The notes below the pieces were generated by a model. That model saw nothing but the letters and a program-made list of their open reading frames with translations, did no database searches and was not told where the DNA came from. Below, piece by piece: positions 6,522 through 8,252 of a stretch of 8,252 nt of DNA. Position 1 is the first letter of the stretch. Every line of letters begins with the position of its first letter. The position numbers were made by a program, and so were the translations under genes. This DNA is from Alistipes sp. (GTDB lineage Bacteria; Bacteroidota; Bacteroidia; Bacteroidales; Rikenellaceae): positions 1-8,252 of the forward strand of contig JAHZDG010000002.1 in the NCBI GenBank assembly GCA_019422485.1. The letters are read 5' to 3'.

Positions 6522-6533
6522 TTAAATACTGTA
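6508..6533. repeat. Perfect 13-base tandem duplication at a gene end
   Basis: CTTAAATACTGTA occurs twice back to back (6508-6520 and 6521-6533). The second copy contains the stop codon and last codons of the - strand DUF4041 gene. Because the stop lies in the inner copy, the duplication does not change the protein. It may be a slippage event, an insertion scar or a binding site. Confidence 0.85.
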
Positions 6534-7922
6534 CGGCATGTGCTCTTTTGTAAGTGCATTAATGATTTTCTGAGTTTCACGATATTGTTCTGCTTGTGGA
6601 ACTTTAATGAAATTAACAGTTTTGTCGTAATTTTCATTTACCACTCTCTCAATTTCATCAAGAGTTACCCTGAAAAATTCTCTTCTACCATTTATCATGT
6701 TAACTTTTTTTGATTCAAATGCATGATGTAAGGCTGATTCTAATTTAGGAGCATTGTCAGAGAAAATTAATGCGTGTACATCAAATTTAAAAGGAACAGA
6801 AGCATCGCCTAGTTCATCAACACGTTCCATCGGATTAAGTCGTCTTGTCATTCCTATCTTATATACATTCTCTCCAAATGAACCTATATTTGAAATGATG
6901 TAAACATATCCTGCTTTTTTGTTAGCTTCCCTATAATCTATGTCTTTTAATGATTCATCCAATTTTGCAATATATTTTTCAATTGTAGATTTTTTCTCTA
7001 TTAGATATTGCTTTTGTATTTCATCGCATTCATTAAGTTGATCATTCAACTTGGATAGTGCATTAACATAATGCATTCTTTCTTTGTTTATGTCTTTGCG
7101 AATTTCTTCTATTTCTTTTTGTAAACGAGCCTCTTCTCGCAATTCTTCCCTCAATCTACGAGCTTCTTCCTTTTCTTCTTGTTTTTTTACTGCATATTCA
7201 TATGCTAGATTTAATTCATTAATCTTTAAATCAATGTACTCTGTGGTTAATTCTATGGCGTTTTTTGAATTTATTTTATTGAGTAAATCTGCCGATTTTT
7301 TAATTTTTTCTATATAAGCATTGATATTGTTGAATTTCACCTTGCTTATTAATACGTCGCATTCATCATTAAAACATCTTACAATTTGTTTTATATTTTG
7401 GTTTGTCATCGTTCTACCTTCTGCCTTACTTCCATTAACAGACCAAGTTGTTCGACAAATAGCCGCTCTTTTGGTTCTTATTAGCTCTTTTTGTTGCTCG
7501 CGTATTTGCTGTAATTTATCCTTATAGATATCAGATGTAGCAAAGTCATATATGGGAGAATACAATCCAAATTCTTGCAACAAAATAGTGTCATCTAATT
7601 CGACTATTTGATTTTCCTTTGTATCTATAATTTTAGATAAATCATCTATTTTGTTTTTTAGTGATATAATCTCTGATTCATATCTTTCTTTCTCAGAATT
7701 AAATTTATTTTTTAATTCATTTATTGAAGTATTAACTTCCTCTTTCTTTTTTTCTAGATCGATAACATCTTTATATCTATGTTGAAGTATGTTGTTTTCT
7801 TCATTTGAGGACAATAACTTTGATTTTAATGATTCTATTTCTGAATTAGCAAGAGTAATTTGTTTGTTTAACTCTTTAATAGCAGCAAATTCCTTATGTT
7901 TTAGAAAATCAAAAAGTCCCAT
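6522..7922 (-). CDS. DUF4041 / T5orf172 (GIY-YIG-like) coiled-coil protein
   Basis: The 466-residue protein starts MGLFDFLKHKEF. It has a long charged coiled coil (about 15-112), then a DUF4041 domain (about 120-240) with the family signature TTWSVNGSKAEGR at 158-170 and CFNDECDVLISKVKFNN near 183-199. A second highly charged coiled coil (about 243-330) leads into a T5orf172/MUG113 domain (about 338-430). That domain resembles a GIY-YIG fold: GYVYII at 338-343, YKIGMTRR at 354-361, a candidate catalytic Glu395 in KLESALHHAF, and RREFF at 413-417. Such proteins are frequent in phages and mobile elements. The T5orf172 domain is described as DNA-binding, but no biochemical role is established that I know of. 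A DNA-binding or nicking function is inference. It lies 32 bases downstream of the S24 gene on the same strand, probably co-transcribed. The gene is very A+T-rich. No signal peptide or membrane segment is visible. Confidence 0.88.
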   Translation of the reverse strand: MGLFDFLKHKEFAAIKELNKQITLANSEIESLKSKLLSSNEENNILQHRYKDVIDLEKKKEEVNTSINELKNKFNSEKERYESEIISLKNKIDDLSKIIDTKENQIVELDDTILLQEFGLYSPIYDFATSDIYKDKLQQIREQQKELIRTKRAAICRTTWSVNGSKAEGRTMTNQNIKQIVRCFNDECDVLISKVKFNNINAYIEKIKKSADLLNKINSKNAIELTTEYIDLKINELNLAYEYAVKKQEEKEEARRLREELREEARLQKEIEEIRKDINKERMHYVNALSKLNDQLNECDEIQKQYLIEKKSTIEKYIAKLDESLKDIDYREANKKAGYVYIISNIGSFGENVYKIGMTRRLNPMERVDELGDASVPFKFDVHALIFSDNAPKLESALHHAFESKKVNMINGRREFFRVTLDEIERVVNENYDKTVNFIKVPQAEQYRETQKIINALTKEHMPYSI

Positions 7923-7954
7923 TTTTACATATTTGATATTCCGTTCAATGATTA

Positions 7955-8252
7955 TTATAGCTGTCTTCTGCTCACCTTCCCTTTTACGAGGAAGATTTTC
8001 AGCACGTCATCTCTGGAAACGATAGTATCTCCAGCATATCGAGGATTAGTGGCCCGCAAAATAAACTTCGTTCTATCCTCAGACAGGTATACATTCTTGA
8101 TGGTTCTCAAGTTATCGCAATTTGCATTTGTGATAACAAGGTGTGGTTCACCCCATAGCATTGAATCGACATTGGTTATTTCTTTTACCAGAACCACTTC
8201 CCCAGCAAAAAAATCAGGCTCCATACTTTCTCCAAATACGGGGAATGCTGCA
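7955..8252 (-). CDS. S24/LexA-like repressor peptidase domain, N-terminus cut by window
   Basis: This is the C-terminal 98 residues of an S24-family (LexA/CI-like) protein, open to the window edge. The frame extends past the internal ATG at 8222-8224, giving AAFPVFGESMEPDFFAGEVV. GESMEPDF carries the conserved catalytic Ser (codon 8225-8227), and the Lys of TIKNVYL (codon 8096-8098) fits the Ser-Lys dyad, followed by the typical LRATNPRY block. Members usually have an N-terminal XRE helix-turn-helix and act as repressors that cleave themselves after RecA activation under DNA damage; that part lies outside the window. The position in an integrated element next to a DUF4041 gene suggests the master repressor of the element, coupling it to DNA damage. 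A UmuD-like protein is a less likely alternative. Base composition is higher in G+C than the DUF4041 gene downstream. Confidence 0.88.
   Translation of the reverse strand, partial: AAFPVFGESMEPDFFAGEVVLVKEITNVDSMLWGEPHLVITNANCDNLRTIKNVYLSEDRTKFILRATNPRYAGDTIVSRDDVLKIFLVKGKVSRRQL

Larger units (their letters stand above)
3476..8252. mobile_element. Putative tRNA-adjacent integrated element, left part
   Basis: The segment begins next to the 3' end of an intact tRNA-Thr gene. It contains a tyrosine recombinase close to and pointing away from the tRNA, then A+T-rich cargo (fic, a DUF4041 gene) and an S24-type repressor, and runs off the window. This layout is typical of integrative elements or prophage-like islands in Bacteroidota. 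The base composition shift from G+C-rich core genes to A+T-rich cargo is plain by eye. The left boundary is approximate, since it could lie inside the tRNA 3' end. No conjugation or phage structural gene is visible here, so the type of element is undecided. Confidence 0.6.

Noticed and set aside
6508..6534. SOS/LexA box made from the TACTGTAC strings
   Set aside because: The two TACTGTAC strings are direct repeats, not an inverted CTG...CAG pair, and they sit at a gene's 3' end rather than at a promoter.

Overview
This window looks like a piece of a Bacteroidota (Bacteroidales) chromosome. The evidence is the TAnnTTTG-type -7 promoter boxes, A-rich start contexts without strong Shine-Dalgarno sequences, and the protein types present. 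The G+C-rich housekeeping genes would fit an Alistipes-like genome, but that genus is inference. 

The left part (1-3475) is core chromosome. It holds the 3' three quarters of fhs (formate--tetrahydrofolate ligase) and a very clean intrinsic terminator. A 262-base spacer with a -7 box follows, then a complete asnB (glutamine-hydrolysing asparagine synthetase) and a tRNA-Thr(CGT) gene followed by its own terminator-like hairpin. All are on the + strand. 

The right part (about 3476-8252) looks like the first part of an integrated mobile element or genomic island lodged next to the tRNA. A tyrosine recombinase starts 135 bases after the tRNA and reads away from it. Next come a class II Fic-family protein adenylyltransferase with a C-terminal winged helix (+ strand), a 403-base convergent intergenic region with the fic terminator, and two genes on the - strand: a DUF4041/T5orf172 (GIY-YIG-like) coiled-coil protein and, upstream of it, the C-terminal half of an S24/LexA-like repressor cut by the window edge. 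fic and the DUF4041 gene are visibly much more A+T-rich than fhs and asnB, as expected of acquired cargo. The far end of the element is not in the window, so its attachment-site pair cannot be seen. 

The most striking non-coding structure is the fic promoter region. Four copies of a 10-base element (AAAGTAAAAT or its complement) are arranged with exact symmetry over 72 bases. A 9-T homopolymer lies between the last two copies. The likely reading is an autoregulatory operator array for the Fic winged helix, with possible slippage-based switching. The integrase promoter also carries a dyad and a helically phased direct repeat. No complete, clearly undescribed system is visible. The candidates worth following are the fic operator array and the S24-DUF4041 pair.
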